Positions 43,662 to 53,088 are shown, counted from the first letter of the stretch. The stretch: 64,000 bases of DNA from CAYLLD01 sp964425135 (GCA_964425135.1 CAYRKW010000001.1:49135-113134); one strand, 5' to 3'. Made by a program: numbers and translations. Notes: generated by a model not told the origin, from the sequence alone.

Positions 43662-44360
43662 ATGGAGATTTTGCAGGGCGCAATCGGCCTTATCCTGAGC
43701 GGTGATCCAGCCTTCCTCGCGATCGTCAGTCTTTCGCTCAAAGTCAGCCTGACAGCGACCCTGATCGCCGCCATTATCGGCATCCCCTTGGGCGCAAGCC
43801 TTGCAATCTGGCGCTTTCGCGGGCGCGGCCTGCTGATCCTGCTTGCCAACAGCTTTATGGCCCTGCCGCCGGTCGTTGTCGGGCTTTTGGCTTATATGAT
43901 GCTCTCGCGCGCAGGTCCGCTGGGCGAGTTGGGGCTATTGTTCACCCCAAGCGCCATGATCATCGCTCAGACCATTCTCATCACCCCGATCATGATCGCA
44001 CTCACCCGCGAAGCGGTGCTGCCGATCCACCGGGAATATCGCGATTTGCTGCTGTCAGTGAACGCCGGCAAGCGTTTGACACTTCTTACGCTCGTCCAGG
44101 ACGCCCGTTTTGGCATTGCCACCGCACTGCTCGCCGGGTTCGGCCGTGCGGTGGCGGAGGTCGGGGCGGTGTTGATCGTGGGCGGCAATATCGATGGGGT
44201 GACGCGGGTCATGACCACAACGATTGCGCTGGAGACGTCCAAAGGAAATCTGGAACTGGCGCTGTCGCTCGGGATCGTTCTGATCGTTCTCGCGATTTTC
44301 GTGAATGCGGTAATTTCCCTTTTGGCGAGCGCTCGCGGCCGCTATGAGGTCGCGCAGTGA
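43662..44360 (+). CDS. Tungstate-type ABC transporter permease (TupB-like)
   Basis: A 232-residue permease with about five membrane segments. MALPPVVVGLLAYMMLSRAGPLGELGLLFTPSAMIIAQ is typical of TupB and molybdate/tungstate permeases. The EAA-type loop is YRDLLLSVNAGKRLTLLTLVQDARFGI. It starts 6 bp after the agmatinase stop and overlaps the ATPase gene by four bases. A TupA binding-protein gene, usually adjacent, is absent here. Confidence 0.8.
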   Translation: MEILQGAIGLILSGDPAFLAIVSLSLKVSLTATLIAAIIGIPLGASLAIWRFRGRGLLILLANSFMALPPVVVGLLAYMMLSRAGPLGELGLLFTPSAMIIAQTILITPIMIALTREAVLPIHREYRDLLLSVNAGKRLTLLTLVQDARFGIATALLAGFGRAVAEVGAVLIVGGNIDGVTRVMTTTIALETSKGNLELALSLGIVLIVLAIFVNAVISLLASARGRYEVAQ

Positions 44361-45028
44361 GGGTGCAGTTTGAGGATGTTACCTTCAGCGCGCACGGCAG
44401 CACGCTGCTCGGCCCAATCGATCTTGACATGACGCTCACTGGGATCACAGTCGTTATGGGGCATAACGGGGCAGGCAAGAGCCTGTTCCTGAAACTCATG
44501 CATGGGCTGCTCATTCCTCATCAGGGCCGGGTGCTTTGGAATGAGGTGGAGGCAAGCGCGTCCCGCGATCAGCGCGGTTTCGTCTTCCAGTCCCCAACCA
44601 ATATGCGTCGTTCGGTCTTTGCCAATATCGCGTTTCCGCTCAAGGCGATGCGCTGGGACAAACCCGCATGTGATCTGCGCGTTCGCGAAATGCTCGACCT
44701 TGCGCGATTGACCGAGTTTGCCGACCAACCGGCGGCGGTCCTCTCGGGCGGCGAGCAGCAACGCATGGCGCTCGCCCGCGCTCTCGTCGCCCGTCCCAAA
44801 GCGATCCTGCTGGATGAGCCGACATCTAATCTTGATCCCAACGCGTCCCGGATGTTCGAGGACATCGTCATCGGCGAAGCGTCGCGAGGCACGGCTGTGA
44901 TCATGAGCTTGCACAATCTCGATCAGGCCGCGCGCATTGCGGATCATGTGATTGAGATTAGGGGCGGGCGGGTAGTGAAAACATCTCCTGCGCCGGAGTA
45001 CTTCCAGAGCGCCGTCCAACAAATCTGA
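44357..45028 (+). CDS. Tungstate-type ABC transporter ATP-binding protein (TupC-like)
   Basis: A 223-residue ATPase with Walker A GHNGAGKSLFLKL, signature VLSGGEQQRMALARAL, Walker B AILLDEPTSNLDPNA and switch His in MSLHNLDQAARI. Short length and pairing with a TupB-like permease suggest TupC. The start is GTG 44357 in a GTGA overlap. The last seven codons lie inside a 271-bp nested inverted repeat (45006-45276), so the message end is highly structured. Confidence 0.83.
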   Translation: MRVQFEDVTFSAHGSTLLGPIDLDMTLTGITVVMGHNGAGKSLFLKLMHGLLIPHQGRVLWNEVEASASRDQRGFVFQSPTNMRRSVFANIAFPLKAMRWDKPACDLRVREMLDLARLTEFADQPAAVLSGGEQQRMALARALVARPKAILLDEPTSNLDPNASRMFEDIVIGEASRGTAVIMSLHNLDQAARIADHVIEIRGGRVVKTSPAPEYFQSAVQQI

Positions 45029-45276
45029 TCCAATTCTGCTCGTCCGGGCTGGGCGTCAGCGGTTGGTGCGGGGGTGTGCCGCGATCTGGTGGATCGGGGC
45101 TCAACACCGTGCCTGCCGATGCACCAGCCTGGACGAGCCCATCGGGACAAGCCATTAGCGCCCCTGACACTGCGCCCCGTCGCGAGCAGGTAACCCCAGC
45201 TATCCGCCCGCGCCGCGGCTTGGTCAGCGACGCTAATGGCTTGTCAGAATGGGTCAGATTTGTTGGACGGCGCTCT
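45006..45276. repeat. Nested inverted repeat with three-way-junction fold (candidate structured RNA or palindromic element)
   Basis: Outer arms 45006-45038 and 45245-45276 pair over about 32 bp, including 23 identical bases, with one G-T pair and one bulge. Inside, 45038-45052 pairs with 45124-45138 (14 of 15), extending to 45060/45115. Separately 45146-45160 pairs with 45231-45245 (15 of 15), continued by CTGAC (45164-45168) with GTCAG (45223-45227). The stems abut, so the whole folds as a closed three-way junction. The left outer arm contains the tupC-like stop and last codons. The right side is an inverted copy of the gene end joined directly to GACAAGCCATTAGCG. It fills most of the 425-bp gap before pepF; no gene is visible there. 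Confidence 0.7.
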
Positions 45277-45277
45277 A

Positions 45278-45306
45278 GCGCAGGAACAAGGCGAAGCCGC
45301 CCGCGC
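45278..45306 (+). repeat. 29-bp dispersed intergenic repeat, copy 2
   Basis: Matches 13267-13295 at 25 of 29 positions, same orientation, with the shared core ending CGAAGCCGCCCGCGC. It directly follows the three-way-junction element, one base away. Confidence 0.6.
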
Positions 45307-45335
45307 ATCGCCGGGCCGTCCCATGGCACGGCGAT
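45307..45335. terminator. Near-palindrome between tupC-like and pepF genes
   Basis: The 29-bp stretch begins ATCGCCG and ends CGGCGAT, with a central CCATGG; an alternative inner stem is CCGT/ACGG. It lies about 120 bp downstream of the pepF stop on the minus strand and may act as a bidirectional terminator or REP-like palindrome. No T-tract is present. Confidence 0.4.
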
Positions 45336-45453
45336 TGTCTATCCGCATGAAAACAACTCAGCTATTCGGCGAGTTTGCAAAGATAAAGCGCGCAGAACCA
45401 GTTTCGTATCGCCGTACCCCGGCCCTGCGATGCGCTCTGTCACTCGCTCATCT

Positions 45454-47277
45454 TCAGCCCGCTTCCATCTCCTCCAAAGTGTCGATCATCGAGGAAATCA
45501 GCGACAATCCCTTGTCCCAGAATTTCGGATCAGACGCATCCAGCCCGAACGGCTTGAGCAACTCCGAATGATGCAACGATCCGCCCGCTTCGAGCATCTC
45601 GAAATATTTCGCCTGAAATTCCGGATCGCCTTCTTCGTAAACCGCATAAAGCGCGTTCACCAAGCCGTCGCCAAAGGCATAGGCGTAGACGTAGAAAGGC
45701 GAGTGGATGAAGTGCGGGATGTAGGACCAGAAAGTCTCATAGCCTTCGACGAAATTGAACACCGGCCCAAGGCTTTCGCCCTGAATGCTCATCCAAATCT
45801 CGTTGATCTGGTCGGGTGTCAGCTCGCCGCCCTTGCGCGCGTCATGCAGGCGGCACTCGAAATCGTAGAACGCGATCTGGCGCACGACCGTGTTGATCAT
45901 ATCCTCAACCTTGCCCGCCAACAGCGCCTTGCGCTTGACCGGATCGGTCTCTTCGTCAAGCAACTTGCGGAAGGTGAGCATCTCACCAAACACCGACGCG
46001 GTTTCAGCCAGCGTCAGCGGCGTTGAGGACAGCATTTCTCCCTGTTTGGCCGCCAAAACCTGATGCACGCCATGACCGAGCTCATGTGCCAGGGTCATCA
46101 CGTCGTTGTTTTTGCCCATGTAATTCAGCATCACGTAAGGATGCACATCGGTGACGGTCGGATGTGCAAAAGCACCCGGCGCTTTGCCCGCTTTTACACC
46201 TGCATCAATCCAGCCTTTCGTGAAAAACGGCTCTGCCAGTTCGGCCATTTTCGGATCAAATGCCCCATAGGCGTCCAGCACAATCGACTTGGCCTGATCC
46301 CATTTGACCACGTCCTCGTCCACATCCGGCAGAGGCGCGTTTCGGTCCCAAATCTCCAGCGTCTCCAGACCCATCCATTTGGCCTTGAGCGCATAATAGC
46401 GGTGCGAGATACGCGGATAGGCCTCTACAACCGCATCGCGCAGGGCTTTGACGACTTCCGGCTCCACATCATTGGACAGATGGCGGCTGTGCTGCGGCGA
46501 TGGCAGGTTGCGCCAGCGGTCATCGATCTCTTTTTCCTTGGCCAGCGTGTTGGTGATCCGCGAGAAGAGCGAGATGTTCTCGCCAAACACCTTGATCAAC
46601 GCTCTGGCCCCAGCCTCACGCCGCGCGCGATCGGTGTCGAGCAGCAGGTTCAGCGTGGCTTCCAGATTAAGCGTCTCGCCGTCCACATCAAATGTCAGCG
46701 CGGCCATTGTCTCATCAAAAAGCTTGTTCCACGCCGATGCACCGACAACGGAAGTGTCGTGCAAATACCGCTCCAACTCATCGGAAAGCTGGTATGGCTT
46801 CATCGCCCGGATACGGCGCAAGATCGGAGCATAGCGCGCCAGATCATCGTTGTCTTTCATCCAGCCGTCCACGATAGCATCGTCGATCTGGTTTACTTCC
46901 AGCTCGAAAAACACCAGCGGGGCGGAGATGTCGGTGATCTGCGTTTGCATGTCGGACATGAATTTTGCGCGTTCCGCATCGGTCGTGTTCTGGTAATAGC
47001 GCAGCCCGGCGAACGACATGATGCGGCCAGAGATATTGTTGATCTTCTCCAGCGTCTGAATGGCCTCAAGCGCGCCATCAGCGGTCAAATCGGCCAGCTT
47101 TCCTTCATAGTCCTTTGCAAACTTCGGGCACTCTTTTTCGAGCCATTTCAGATCATCCATCAGCGCTTTGTCAGTCTCGCTTGGGTAAAGATGGGTCAAA
47201 TCCCATTCGGGCAGATCGCCGAAGTCTTCAGATCCATGTACGGTATCGAGCGAGTAAACAGCGCGGTCAAAATTCAT
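45454..47277 (-). CDS. pepF: M3 family oligoendopeptidase F
   Basis: A 607-residue M3 peptidase. MTLAHELGHGVHQVLAAKQG contains the zinc motif HELGH (about residue 395), and TLAETASVFGEMLTF carries the third ligand Glu about 25 residues later. The C-terminal YVYAYAFGDGLVNALYA is the PepF/clade-3 hallmark. It degrades peptides of 7 to about 17 residues in the cytoplasm. I chose ATG 47277 (MNFDRAVYSLD), with GGAG about 7 nt upstream; a longer reading to 47331 lacks support. It may recycle peptides brought in by the importer encoded at 14726-21307. Confidence 0.93.
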   Translation of the reverse strand: MNFDRAVYSLDTVHGSEDFGDLPEWDLTHLYPSETDKALMDDLKWLEKECPKFAKDYEGKLADLTADGALEAIQTLEKINNISGRIMSFAGLRYYQNTTDAERAKFMSDMQTQITDISAPLVFFELEVNQIDDAIVDGWMKDNDDLARYAPILRRIRAMKPYQLSDELERYLHDTSVVGASAWNKLFDETMAALTFDVDGETLNLEATLNLLLDTDRARREAGARALIKVFGENISLFSRITNTLAKEKEIDDRWRNLPSPQHSRHLSNDVEPEVVKALRDAVVEAYPRISHRYYALKAKWMGLETLEIWDRNAPLPDVDEDVVKWDQAKSIVLDAYGAFDPKMAELAEPFFTKGWIDAGVKAGKAPGAFAHPTVTDVHPYVMLNYMGKNNDVMTLAHELGHGVHQVLAAKQGEMLSSTPLTLAETASVFGEMLTFRKLLDEETDPVKRKALLAGKVEDMINTVVRQIAFYDFECRLHDARKGGELTPDQINEIWMSIQGESLGPVFNFVEGYETFWSYIPHFIHSPFYVYAYAFGDGLVNALYAVYEEGDPEFQAKYFEMLEAGGSLHHSELLKPFGLDASDPKFWDKGLSLISSMIDTLEEMEAG

Positions 47278-47435
47278 CGAGAGGCTCCAAATAGGGGTGA
47301 TGGAAGTGATGTAGCGCTGGCTTGCCATCATGAAAAGGCTGAACTGTTAAAGTTCTAGTCAAATTGGCAGCAGATGATGGCTGTGCGCCGGACGAAACCT
47401 TTACCAAATCCCATTAGGGTTCGAGGCCAATCTCG

Positions 47436-47945
47436 ATGAAGCGGGGCTTGGCGCTGGTGTTAGCAAAATTCACGGATATACCGAAAACCACCGAAGATGA
47501 AATTCTGGTTGCGCTCAAAGTGTTTGGCGTTTGCAAAGCGCAAACGGATGCGAAGCACGACGACTGGATCGAGTTCTTCTCGCTCGATCACGGCCAGCCC
47601 TACGGGTACGCTCAAAGACGCCGCTACAGTGTCGCAGTGCTCGATGTGCCTGACACGCCAAGCCTTCTCAAAGCGCTCTATGCCGGCGCGCACGACATCA
47701 TTCATGCGCCTTTTGAATATTCGAACACTGTGGGCGTGGTTGAGCGGCAGAAAATTTGGGCTGAGGGACGGCGCGCGCACATACGCACCCGAACACTCGC
47801 GGATTTCGAGCAAGAGGCGATTTCCTATATGCTTCGGGCCTGCGACGGGCAAATCTCATCAAGCGCGCGTAAACTCGGGATTGGCCGATCAACGCTTTAC
47901 CGCAAGATGGAGCTTTACGGGATCACCGCAGATCAATCGAATTGA
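47436..47945 (+). CDS. Fis-type helix-turn-helix regulatory protein
   Basis: A 169-residue protein. The C-terminal 45 residues (FEQEAISYMLRACDGQISSSARKLGIGRSTLYRKMELYGI) form the Fis-family helix-turn-helix found at the end of NtrC-type regulators. The N-terminal part resembles a degenerate receiver-like domain (SVAVLDVPDTPSLLKALYAGAHDII) but lacks the usual acidic pocket. There is no AAA+ domain, so it is not a sigma54 activator. The 3' end overlaps the convergent nuclease-fold gene by 13 bp. Targets unknown. Confidence 0.78.
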   Translation: MKRGLALVLAKFTDIPKTTEDEILVALKVFGVCKAQTDAKHDDWIEFFSLDHGQPYGYAQRRRYSVAVLDVPDTPSLLKALYAGAHDIIHAPFEYSNTVGVVERQKIWAEGRRAHIRTRTLADFEQEAISYMLRACDGQISSSARKLGIGRSTLYRKMELYGITADQSN

Positions 47946-48970
47946 AGGTCGAGCGTCACGGGAAAATGATCGGATGCCGTAAGAAGCGCTTCGCGCAGGC
48001 TGTTGTCTTCAAAGCAATTGCGATCATCAAACGGGTGCCAAATGCGCCAGCTTGGCCGATATTTCTCGACCAATCCTCGCGAAATCATCGTATAATCCAA
48101 CAGCGCATTCAGATAGGTTTTCTTGTGATGGACGTAAAACCGCGCAGATGAAGGTGTCCAGGCAGCACGCGGGTTCAGGCGCGCTTTGATGTGCGGGTCG
48201 GTAAGCACAGTCGCAGGATCAGCCGGATCACCGCGCACAATCTCAACGCTGGAGCGTCCGAACAACTCTTCATATTCATCCAGACCCGGCCCGTCGTTTA
48301 GATCGCCAAAGACCATCACATCCGCACCATCCTCCAAATGCCCTTCAATCCGCCGCCGCAGCCAAACCGATTGGGCAAGCTGCTTTCGCCGGTTGTCGAT
48401 GGAGATTTTCGCCTCATGCTCTTTGTTGCGTGCGCCGTGGGGTGCTTTGGATTTGATATGAACACCAACAAACCGCACGACTGATCCATCGTGTTTGAAC
48501 GTTAAAGCAATCTCCAAAGGCGGCTTGGAAAAGACATGGGTTTCGGGCTGCGTATCAACATCCACATCCAGCTTGAACTTGCCATCAAAGCGCGGTGCGA
48601 AGGCGGATTGTGACGAAGGCCCCTGAGGATCATGCACCGCCTCCATCACATCGCTTTTATACAAAAACGCCAGTTCCTGTTGGGTCTGATTGGAAAACCC
48701 GTGGCATACCGCATCAAACGGCAGGCCAGCGTGCGCACAAAACGCCAGCAAAGATGCAGATGTTGAGCGGGTGCGCACATTGTCCGGTGCCTCAACGATC
48801 AGCACTCCATCCGCATCAATCGCCCTGAACACCTGCGCGAGCGCATCCAGTTGCTCGCGCCGTGTCACATCGCGTCGCGACGACCATTCGCGATCGTCCA
48901 GAACGTTGTTTTCGTCGTCAAAAAGCGCGGAAAACCACTCTACATTATAGGTTGCAAGTCGAAGGTTCAT
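47933..48970 (-). CDS. Endonuclease/exonuclease/phosphatase family protein
   Basis: A 345-residue EEP-fold protein. LRLATYNVEWFSALFDD is the first motif, with Asn for metal binding. A catalytic Glu appears in DGVLIVEAPDN, MVFGDLNDGPG is the Asp-x-Asn motif and TASDHFPVTLDLQ is the catalytic Ser/Thr-Asp-His motif. The family cleaves phosphodiesters or phosphomonoesters. No signal peptide is visible, so action is cytoplasmic. ATG 48970 overlaps the DnaJ/TerB gene stop by four bases. Confidence 0.87.
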   Translation of the reverse strand: MNLRLATYNVEWFSALFDDENNVLDDREWSSRRDVTRREQLDALAQVFRAIDADGVLIVEAPDNVRTRSTSASLLAFCAHAGLPFDAVCHGFSNQTQQELAFLYKSDVMEAVHDPQGPSSQSAFAPRFDGKFKLDVDVDTQPETHVFSKPPLEIALTFKHDGSVVRFVGVHIKSKAPHGARNKEHEAKISIDNRRKQLAQSVWLRRRIEGHLEDGADVMVFGDLNDGPGLDEYEELFGRSSVEIVRGDPADPATVLTDPHIKARLNPRAAWTPSSARFYVHHKKTYLNALLDYTMISRGLVEKYRPSWRIWHPFDDRNCFEDNSLREALLTASDHFPVTLDLQFD

Positions 48971-49650
48971 GCAGCGTGGCTTTCCTTGATCGCATCCCAC
49001 GCTGTATTGATCGCATCAAGCCTGCGATTTGCCAGCGTAATCGCCTCTTGCGGGACCCCGCGCGCCATCAGCAGGTCAGGATGGTTTTCTTTGACCAGCG
49101 CCCGCCATGCGGCACGGATATCCGCAAGCGGCGCATCGGGATCGACGCCAAGAATGACGTAAGGGTCAGGCGCGAAATCCGGGGCGAAGGTCGCGCGGAT
49201 GCGGTTGAAATCTCGCGCATTTACTTCAAAAATCCCCGCAACCGTCTTCAAAAACGCATCTTCGGCCGGATGATAATCCCCATCCGCGCTCGCGATATAG
49301 AACAGACCTTCGAGCAAATCGGTCAGAATCGCTTTGTCCTCATCGAACATGCCCGCGATGGATTTGGCGTAATGCTCATAACCTGCCACATCGCTACGCG
49401 CGAGATTGTAGATGCGCGCGGCATTGGCTTCCTCGCTGGCCTCAATGCTGAAAATCTCCCGAAATGCGCTGACTTCATTGCGCGTTACATGCCCGTCCGC
49501 TTTGGCCATCTTGGCGCTCAGCGCAATGACAGCGATGGTGAAGGCCACCGTTTTCTCAGGCGCTTTGCTGCGCGACGTGAAAAGGTCCGATAGCCCGCTT
49601 CCGGCCACCAGATTTTCAATTGCCTCAATGATACGGTCCCAAATCGACAT
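48967..49650 (-). CDS. TerB-DnaJ protein (DjlA/DjiA-like co-chaperone)
   Basis: A 227-residue protein with a TerB-like helical domain (about residues 35-145: AFTIAVIALSAKMAKADGHVTRNEVSAF, then ASADGDYHPAEDAFL) and a C-terminal J domain (PYVILGVDPDAPLADIRAAWRALVKENHPDLLMARG) with the HPD motif that stimulates DnaK. E. coli DjlA has an N-terminal membrane anchor; here only a short amphipathic start is seen. ATG 49650. Co-transcribed with the EEP gene by a four-base overlap. Confidence 0.9.
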   Translation of the reverse strand: MSIWDRIIEAIENLVAGSGLSDLFTSRSKAPEKTVAFTIAVIALSAKMAKADGHVTRNEVSAFREIFSIEASEEANAARIYNLARSDVAGYEHYAKSIAGMFDEDKAILTDLLEGLFYIASADGDYHPAEDAFLKTVAGIFEVNARDFNRIRATFAPDFAPDPYVILGVDPDAPLADIRAAWRALVKENHPDLLMARGVPQEAITLANRRLDAINTAWDAIKESHAA

Positions 49651-49801
49651 ATAGCGCACCCTATGCCGCAATACTCGCAAGCAAAACCCAAAGGGCCGAA
49701 ATTTTCGAACCGATCCGCGGTCAGGATTTTGATTTGCGATTTAGTTTTGCGGGCAGCCTCGCTAGGGTAGGGCAGGTTTGATTGCATCAGGAACTTTGCC
49801 C

Positions 49802-50329
49802 ATGCCCCTTTACGCTCTGGATGGTGTGCAACCGGAAATTGCCGATACAAACCGGATGTGGGTCGCGCCAAACGCGCAAGTGATCGGCAATGTGCGCATC
49901 GGTGTTGATGTGGGCATCTGGTTTGGCGCTGTGTTACGCGGGGACAATGAGCCTATCACCCTGGGGGCGGGGACGAATATTCAGGAAAACGTTGTCGTGC
50001 ATACGGATCCCGATTGCCCCGTCGAGATGGGAACTGGCTGCACCATCGGTCACAGCGCGATCATCCATGGCTGCACGCTGGGGGATAATGTGCTGATCGG
50101 CATGGGCGCGACGGTGCTCAACAAGGCGCGCATTGGGGCGAATTCGCTGGTGGGGGCGAATGCGCTGGTCACTGAAGGGAAGAGCTTTCCTGAAGGCTCA
50201 TTGATCATGGGCTCACCCGCCAAGGTTATTCGAACGCTGAGCGAGGCGCAGATCGACGGTCTCAAATCCTCTGCCGCGAGATATATCGATAATTATCAGC
50301 GCTTTAAGTCCGGCTTGTCCGCACTGTGA
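49802..50329 (+). CDS. Gamma carbonic anhydrase-like / left-handed beta-helix protein
   Basis: A 175-residue hexapeptide-repeat protein. GNVRIGVDVGIWFGAVLRGDNEPITLG and GAGTNIQENVVVHTDPDCP show the repeating I-x-x-G pattern, and IGHSAIIHGCTLGDNVLIGMGATVLN supplies the His residues that bind zinc between subunits in gamma-class carbonic anhydrases. Many relatives (PaaY, YrdA) have other roles. I chose ATG 49802, with AGGAA upstream, over a TTG at 49778. It overlaps glnE by four bases (GTGA). Confidence 0.9.
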   Translation: MPLYALDGVQPEIADTNRMWVAPNAQVIGNVRIGVDVGIWFGAVLRGDNEPITLGAGTNIQENVVVHTDPDCPVEMGTGCTIGHSAIIHGCTLGDNVLIGMGATVLNKARIGANSLVGANALVTEGKSFPEGSLIMGSPAKVIRTLSEAQIDGLKSSAARYIDNYQRFKSGLSAL

Positions 50330-53088
50330 GTGCGCTTGTCGACGCCCGAGTACGGCTTGTGCCGTTCGATGCGGCAGCAGCGGAGGCGTCGGCTGCTCAT
50401 TTCACAGACGCTGATCCCAAACTCTTGGACCTGGTGAAAGGTGCTGGCGGTAACAGCCCTTATCTCGCTCGCCTGATTGACCGCTACCACGACTGGCTGA
50501 GCGAGGTTGCGAGCAAGGAGGTTGCGTCGGTCGTCGACGCGCTTTGCGCTGTGCCGGACGATGAAACGATGAAGTCGGTCTCTCAAGCGCTGCGAGAGTT
50601 GAAGTCCAAAGCCGCACTCATTATCGCGCTCGCCGACTTGGGCGAAATTGCTGAGCTGAGCGAGGTGACAGCATGGGTCACGCGCGTTGCCGATGCGGCG
50701 GTGGATCGCGCGTTGAAAGCCGTTTTGCATGACGCGTATGAGCGCAAGCGCCTGCCGTTTTTGCAAAGCTCCGATGACGCCAGCATCACAGTGCTCGCGA
50801 TGGGCAAACATGGTGCACAGGAGTTGAATTACTCGTCCGACATCGACCTGATTGTGCTGTTTGACGATGGTGAACTTGACAAAGAGGCGTATTTCGCACA
50901 GCGCAAAGCCTATATCGCGGTGACAAAATCGCTCGTTCAGCTGCTGTCCGAGCAAACGGCGGACGGATATGTCTTTCGCACCGACTTGCGCCTGCGCCCT
51001 GATCCATCCGTAACTCCGGTCTGCTTGGGAATGGATGCCGCCGAGCGATATTATGAGAGCATGGGGCGCACATGGGAGCGTGCAGCATTCATCAAGGCAC
51101 GTGTGATCGCAGGCGATATGTCCAAAGGCGCGGCATTCCTCAAGCGTCTGCACCCTTTTGTCTGGCGGCGGCATCTCGATTTTGCGGCCGTCAAGGACGC
51201 ACAGGATATGGTCGATAAAATCCGCGATCATAAAGGGCTGAAAGGCCCGATTTCGTATAGCGGACATGACATGAAATTGGGGCGCGGCGGTATTCGTGAG
51301 ATCGAGTTCTTTGCCCAGACGCATCAGTTGATATTTGGCGGGCGCGATGAAAGCCTGCGACAGCCAAAAACCTGCGATGCGCTCGATGCGCTGGCAAAGG
51401 CCGGGCGCATTACGAACAAACAGAGCTCCGTTTTGAAGGACGCCTATCGGGAGCATCGCCGGATCGAGCATCGCTTGCAGATGATCGATGACGCGCAGAC
51501 CCACAGCATTCCCAAGCACAAGGATCAGCTCGAACGGTTTGCACTGTTTGCTGGTTTCGATAGTTCTACGGCTTGCGAAGCGGCGATCATTGCGCGGCTC
51601 GAAGCGGTTCACGAGGCGACCAAGCCAGAACAGGCGGAGACATCGAAAGAAGACGAGCTGGCTTCGGAGGCGATCACGCATTTCGAGCGATGGCGTAATC
51701 TGCCAGCGTTTCGGTCCCCAAGAGCCGGCGAGCTTTTGGAGGACCTAGCGCCAAAGCTGTCCCGCGCCATCGCGCAAACCGATCATCCGGGGCAGACATG
51801 GCAGGGGCTTGATACCTTCATCTCAACCTTACCTGCTGGTATCCAGATATTCTCGCTCTTATCACAAAACGATCATCTGCTTGATTTGCTTGTGGAAATT
51901 TGCGGCTCTGCCCCCGATCTGGCGGAGTATCTGGGCAAAAATGCCTCCGTCTTTGATGCTGTGCTTGATGCGGATTTCTTCAGGTTTCTGCCCGATGCGC
52001 AGACCTATCAAGACAGGCTCAGATCCAATATTCGTAGCATGGACGACTATGAGTGGTTTCTGGATGACGTCCGACGGTGGAAGAAAGAAGAGCATTTCCG
52101 TGTCGGTGTGCATCTGCTGCGCGGGCTGTCGTCGATTGGACAGATCGAGCGGGCCTATAGCGATATCGCTGATGCCTGTTTGATGCAGGTTTTGCCGGTT
52201 GTTGAAAATTCCATGCGCGCGCGCTTCGGTCCGGCCCCGGGGAGTGGATTTGCGATAATTGCGATGGGCAAGCTGGGCTCGCGTCAAATGACGGCGAGCT
52301 CGGATATTGATATGCTCTTTGTCTTTGATGCGGATGTGGATGCGGAAACAAGCGGTGAAAAACAGATCCCGGCAAAAAGCTATTTCGCGAAGTTCACACA
52401 GCGTCTGATCTCTGCGCTCACGAGCCCGACGTCCGAAGGTGTTGTCTATGAGGTGGATATGCGCCTGCGTCCTTCCGGCAAAAAGGGGCCAGTGGCAACG
52501 TCGCTTGCCAGTTTTGCGGCCTATCAAGCGAATGATGCGTGGACGTGGGAACATCTGGCTCTGTCGCGCGCGCGCGTTCTGTCGCCAACACAGGCAACGG
52601 CCTCCAAGATCGATGCGGCCATTGCAAAGGCGCTGCGCGCGGCCAGAGATCGCAAGCAGGTCATCAGCGATACATCCACCATGCGCGGGAAGCTTGCACA
52701 GGCGCTGCAATCAGACGATGAGACGATCTGGCAGATTAAAAAGGGTCGCGGACGGATGCTCGATATTGAGCTTTGCGTGCAAGCGGGGCTGGTGGTTCAC
52801 AAAACACGCAGCGCACCGCGATTTGAAGATAATTTCAATAAACTCAATAGTTTAGCTTGGTTCAATGCGGAACAATCAGAAACTCTATGCGCAGCCTATC
52901 ACCTGTTTGGAACCGTTCAGCACTGCTTGCGGCTCGTAGGTCGGTCCTCCAACCCGCATGAGAGCGGCGATCTGAGACGTTTTCTGTCTCGCACGGTCGG
53001 AATGGACGATATCAGCGCGCTAGAAACCCGTCTTGGAGAGAATATGCGTCTTTCCGGAGACATGATTGACGAAATCCTCCAAAGATGA
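50326..53088 (+). CDS. glnE: Bifunctional glutamine synthetase adenylyltransferase / deadenylase
   Basis: A 920-residue protein with two nucleotidyltransferase domains. The N-terminal one has ELNYSSDIDLIVLFD (about residue 165) and removes AMP. The C-terminal one has MTASSDIDMLFVFD (about residue 658) and adds AMP to a Tyr of GlnA. DLRLRPDPS and DMRLRPSGKKG are the paired second motifs. It lowers or restores glutamine synthetase activity according to nitrogen state. The start codon is GTG 50326, overlapping the upstream TGA. Slightly shorter than E. coli GlnE (946). Confidence 0.95.
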   Translation: MSALVDARVRLVPFDAAAAEASAAHFTDADPKLLDLVKGAGGNSPYLARLIDRYHDWLSEVASKEVASVVDALCAVPDDETMKSVSQALRELKSKAALIIALADLGEIAELSEVTAWVTRVADAAVDRALKAVLHDAYERKRLPFLQSSDDASITVLAMGKHGAQELNYSSDIDLIVLFDDGELDKEAYFAQRKAYIAVTKSLVQLLSEQTADGYVFRTDLRLRPDPSVTPVCLGMDAAERYYESMGRTWERAAFIKARVIAGDMSKGAAFLKRLHPFVWRRHLDFAAVKDAQDMVDKIRDHKGLKGPISYSGHDMKLGRGGIREIEFFAQTHQLIFGGRDESLRQPKTCDALDALAKAGRITNKQSSVLKDAYREHRRIEHRLQMIDDAQTHSIPKHKDQLERFALFAGFDSSTACEAAIIARLEAVHEATKPEQAETSKEDELASEAITHFERWRNLPAFRSPRAGELLEDLAPKLSRAIAQTDHPGQTWQGLDTFISTLPAGIQIFSLLSQNDHLLDLLVEICGSAPDLAEYLGKNASVFDAVLDADFFRFLPDAQTYQDRLRSNIRSMDDYEWFLDDVRRWKKEEHFRVGVHLLRGLSSIGQIERAYSDIADACLMQVLPVVENSMRARFGPAPGSGFAIIAMGKLGSRQMTASSDIDMLFVFDADVDAETSGEKQIPAKSYFAKFTQRLISALTSPTSEGVVYEVDMRLRPSGKKGPVATSLASFAAYQANDAWTWEHLALSRARVLSPTQATASKIDAAIAKALRAARDRKQVISDTSTMRGKLAQALQSDDETIWQIKKGRGRMLDIELCVQAGLVVHKTRSAPRFEDNFNKLNSLAWFNAEQSETLCAAYHLFGTVQHCLRLVGRSSNPHESGDLRRFLSRTVGMDDISALETRLGENMRLSGDMIDEILQR

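Noticed and set aside
45076..46026. 316-residue plus-strand frame over the 45-kb gap and pepF
   Set aside because: Antisense to pepF and low-complexity; not a credible tupA or other gene.
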